64,000 bases of DNA from Companilactobacillus formosensis (GTDB lineage Bacteria; Bacillota; Bacilli; Lactobacillales; Lactobacillaceae): contig NZ_BJDU01000005.1 of NCBI RefSeq assembly GCF_005405305.1, positions 62,001 to 126,000 of the forward strand, given 5' to 3'. The notes under the pieces are model-generated. The model had not been told where the DNA came from. It did not search any database and was given only the letters and a program-made list of their open reading frames with translations. Below are positions 62,231 to 64,000 of this stretch, one piece after another. Position 1 is the stretch's first letter. Each line of letters opens with the position of its first letter. Both the position numbers and the translations under genes were made by a program.

Positions 62231-63223
62231 CTACCAAGCGATTGTTGTAACTGGTTCTTTTAAGAATTTGATCCATTCACTGTCTGCTTTCATGATGGTC
62301 AAAGAAATTCCCTGCATATCGAGCGATGTAACTAAATTACCAACTTTACTAAACTCAACATCAATATCTTTATCAGCTAATTCTTTTAAAACGTCGTTAG
62401 CAAAGATGTATTGTTCCATTAAAGGTGTTCCACCCATACCGTTAACTAAAATAGCAAAATTGCCTGATTTATCATCAAATTCTTTTAAAATCTTCTCAAT
62501 CAATTCGTGTGCTAAATCTTTTGCAGGCTGAATCTTTTCGACAGCATAGCCGCGTTCATTGTGGATACCAATGCCATATTCAATTTCATCGTCACCTAAT
62601 TCAAATCCAGGATGCCCTACAGCGGGCACAGTAGCCGCATGGAGAGCAATTCCAATCGTTTTAGTATTGTCGATAACCTTTTGACCTAAAGTTGCAACAT
62701 CGTCTAAGGACATCCCAGAACGAGCTGCAGCTCCGACGATTTTTTCGACTAAAGCAGTACCGGCAACCCCACGTTTACCTTGAGTAAATTCACTATTTTC
62801 TACTGAAATATCATCGTCAACAACTATTGTCTTGATTTTAATATCATCCGCTTCAGCCATTTCTTTAGCCATGTCAAAATTCATAACGTCACCGGAGTAA
62901 TTCTTAACTACTAACAAAACGCCCAATCCTTGATCAACCGCCTTGATAGCCTCATAAATTTGGTCAGGAGTTGGTGAAGTAAAGACTTCTCCAGCCACAG
63001 CGGCACTGAGCATTCCATCGCCCACGTAACCAGCATGCAATGGTTCATGACCACTACCACCACCAGAAACGATACCGACTTGTTTGTTTTCAGTAAACTT
63101 CTTATCATTTCTAACTACAGCAGTCGTACCGTCGATTTGTCTTACTAAATCAGAATTGGTTTTAACTAAACCTGAAATCATTTCAGGAACAATATCCTCA
63201 ACATTATTAATAATCTTCTTCAT
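62231..63223 (-). CDS. dhaK: Dihydroxyacetone kinase substrate-binding subunit
   Basis: A 330-residue DhaK protein. The early GIVSGGGSGHEPLHAGYVG loop and NYSGDVMNFDMA bind dihydroxyacetone. The covalent-binding His is probably the one in GIALHAATVPAVGHPG. It converts dihydroxyacetone to its phosphate for glycolysis. GGAGGAG precedes the ATG. It heads dhaKLM; a cre site sits directly upstream, so glucose should repress it. Confidence 0.93.
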   Translation of the reverse strand: MKKIINNVEDIVPEMISGLVKTNSDLVRQIDGTTAVVRNDKKFTENKQVGIVSGGGSGHEPLHAGYVGDGMLSAAVAGEVFTSPTPDQIYEAIKAVDQGLGVLLVVKNYSGDVMNFDMAKEMAEADDIKIKTIVVDDDISVENSEFTQGKRGVAGTALVEKIVGAAARSGMSLDDVATLGQKVIDNTKTIGIALHAATVPAVGHPGFELGDDEIEYGIGIHNERGYAVEKIQPAKDLAHELIEKILKEFDDKSGNFAILVNGMGGTPLMEQYIFANDVLKELADKDIDVEFSKVGNLVTSLDMQGISLTIMKADSEWIKFLKEPVTTIAW

Positions 63224-63234
63224 ATTCTCCTCCT

Positions 63235-63260
63235 TGTTTACGCTTACAAATTTTATTATA
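63235..63260 (-). promoter_or_regulatory. dhaKLM promoter with cre site
   Basis: On the minus strand TATAAT (63260-63255), 6 nt, then TGTAAGCGTAAACA (63248-63235), 13 of 14 to cre, ending at the ribosome site. Same geometry as glpF. Confidence 0.65.
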
Positions 63261-63274
63261 CAGCTTTTTCATAA

Positions 63275-63309
63275 CAAAAAAACTACCCTAGAAATTAGAG
63301 TAGTTTTTC
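63275..63309 (-). terminator. Terminator after the NCS2 permease gene
   Basis: AAAAAACTAC and GTAGTTTTT form the stem with inner CT/AG. Confidence 0.82.
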
Positions 63310-63310
63310 A

Positions 63311-64000
63311 TTATGCCAAACTAGCTTTAGGCAAAATATTAATGATATAAAGTAAAATTACGAAAACAACGAACAATCCATACATGATAGGATTGATTTC
63401 TTTTCTCTTACCGGCAGCCAACATGGTAATTGGATAAACCAAGAAACCAAAGGCGATACCGTAGGAGATGTTATAAGTCAAAGGCATACCAACGATAGTT
63501 AGAAAGGCTGGCAAAGCAATTTCAAAGCGATCCCATCTAATTCCTTTCATCGATTGCGCCATCAATGTACCAACAATAATTAAAACCGGTGCCGTAACGT
63601 TTGTTGTTACAACCGATAATAATGGTGAGAAAAACATTGATAAAGCAAACATAACGCCGACTGTAATTGAAGTTAAACCAGTTCTACCACCAACAGCAAT
63701 ACCTGCTGAAGATTCAACATAAGCTGTTGGAGGAGTTGTACCAAAGACAGCTCCACTGACCATTGAAATCGAATCAGCCATCAAAGCATGACCAATTCTT
63801 GGCATTTTACCATCTTCGTCTTGCATAACGTCAACTTGCTCAGCTAAACCAATCAAAGTACCAGCAGTATCAAAAAAAGCTACTAATAAGAAGATTATTA
63901 CGACGGCCCATAATTGTGGATGTGTAATATCTGAAATGTGCATTACCCCAACACCAAAAGTTGGTTTTAAACTAGGAATTGCTGAAACAATATGTGATGG
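63311..64000 (-). CDS. NCS2 family purine permease (partial, AzgA/PbuG type)
   Basis: The C-terminal 229 codons of a nucleobase permease; the frame stays open to the right edge with no stop, so the start is outside the window. FDTAGTLIGLAEQ and the conserved SAGIAVGGRTGLTS segment identify the AzgA-like hypoxanthine/guanine/adenine branch. About six helices are visible. The substrate is likely a purine base. Confidence 0.9.
   Translation of the reverse strand, partial: PSHIVSAIPSLKPTFGVGVMHISDITHPQLWAVVIIFLLVAFFDTAGTLIGLAEQVDVMQDEDGKMPRIGHALMADSISMVSGAVFGTTPPTAYVESSAGIAVGGRTGLTSITVGVMFALSMFFSPLLSVVTTNVTAPVLIIVGTLMAQSMKGIRWDRFEIALPAFLTIVGMPLTYNISYGIAFGFLVYPITMLAAGKRKEINPIMYGLFVVFVILLYIINILPKASLA

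Noticed and set aside
1-64000. CRISPR arrays, tRNA or rRNA genes, prophage or complete insertion sequences
   Set aside because: No regular spacer-repeat pattern, tRNA cloverleaf, transposase, integrase or phage gene was seen on reading the window.

Overview
The window looks like about 64 kb of chromosome from a low-GC lactic acid bacterium of the Lactobacillaceae. The gene content fits the Companilactobacillus (former L. alimentarius/farciminis) group, but that placement is an inference from gene style. Supporting signs are AT-rich intergenic DNA, strong AGGAGG-type ribosome binding sites, many TTG starts, a T-box in front of asnS, WxL/DUF916 surface proteins, a C69 dipeptidase, a LysM wall protein, ECF transport and PTS sugar uptake. 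No rRNA, tRNA, CRISPR array, prophage or complete insertion sequence was seen.

Layout. 1-1.8 kb: glycine-betaine/carnitine-type ABC transporter, cut by the window edge. 2-6 kb: Lrp regulator, a quinone-oxidoreductase/VOC gene pair lying between two 45-bp direct repeats, a structured intergenic element (copy A), and asnS with its T-box. 6-20 kb: membrane-anchored hydrolase, amino-acid permease, nadD, a four-gene unit (heterodimeric ABC exporter, DUF3737, PatB/MalY lyase), lactate-oxidase-like flavoenzyme, cation/proton antiporter, the second structured element (copy B), and a PadR-controlled MFS exporter. 20-36 kb: AzlCD, zinc alcohol dehydrogenase, secreted nuclease lipoprotein, small ABC system, SMR exporter, WxL surface locus, NrtR-NiaP niacin module, MarR-GNAT-B3/4 operon and assorted small genes. 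36-54 kb: DUF915 hydrolase, PepD, LysM protein, gluconokinase-like FGGY kinase, and an alpha-glucoside region (EIIABC PTS, GH65 phosphorylase, ROK repressor, two Cof-type HAD phosphatases), ending in an acetyltransferase broken by one stop codon. 54-64 kb: glycerol and cobalamin genes (cobalamin adenosyltransferase, glycerol facilitator, ECF S/A/T transporter, secreted DUF4430 protein, DhaKLM), an arylsulfotransferase lipoprotein, and a partial NCS2 purine permease.

How the genes fit together. The ROK gene and the GH65 gene carry the same palindrome over a TTTAAA -35 box, 17 bp before a -10 box, which predicts one repressor for both. glpF and dhaKLM share a TATAAT, 6 nt, TGTAAGCG arrangement that looks like CcpA cre control of glycerol use. 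The ECF module next to a DUF4430 protein and an adenosyltransferase suggests vitamin B12 capture serving a B12-dependent enzyme encoded elsewhere.

The most interesting signal is a pair of about 160-nt intergenic elements (4031-4190 and 18211-18377). They fold alike although their stem sequences differ, with at least eight compensatory base-pair changes and a T-T mismatch kept at the same stem position. I do not recognise the family. A structured non-coding RNA is my best reading.
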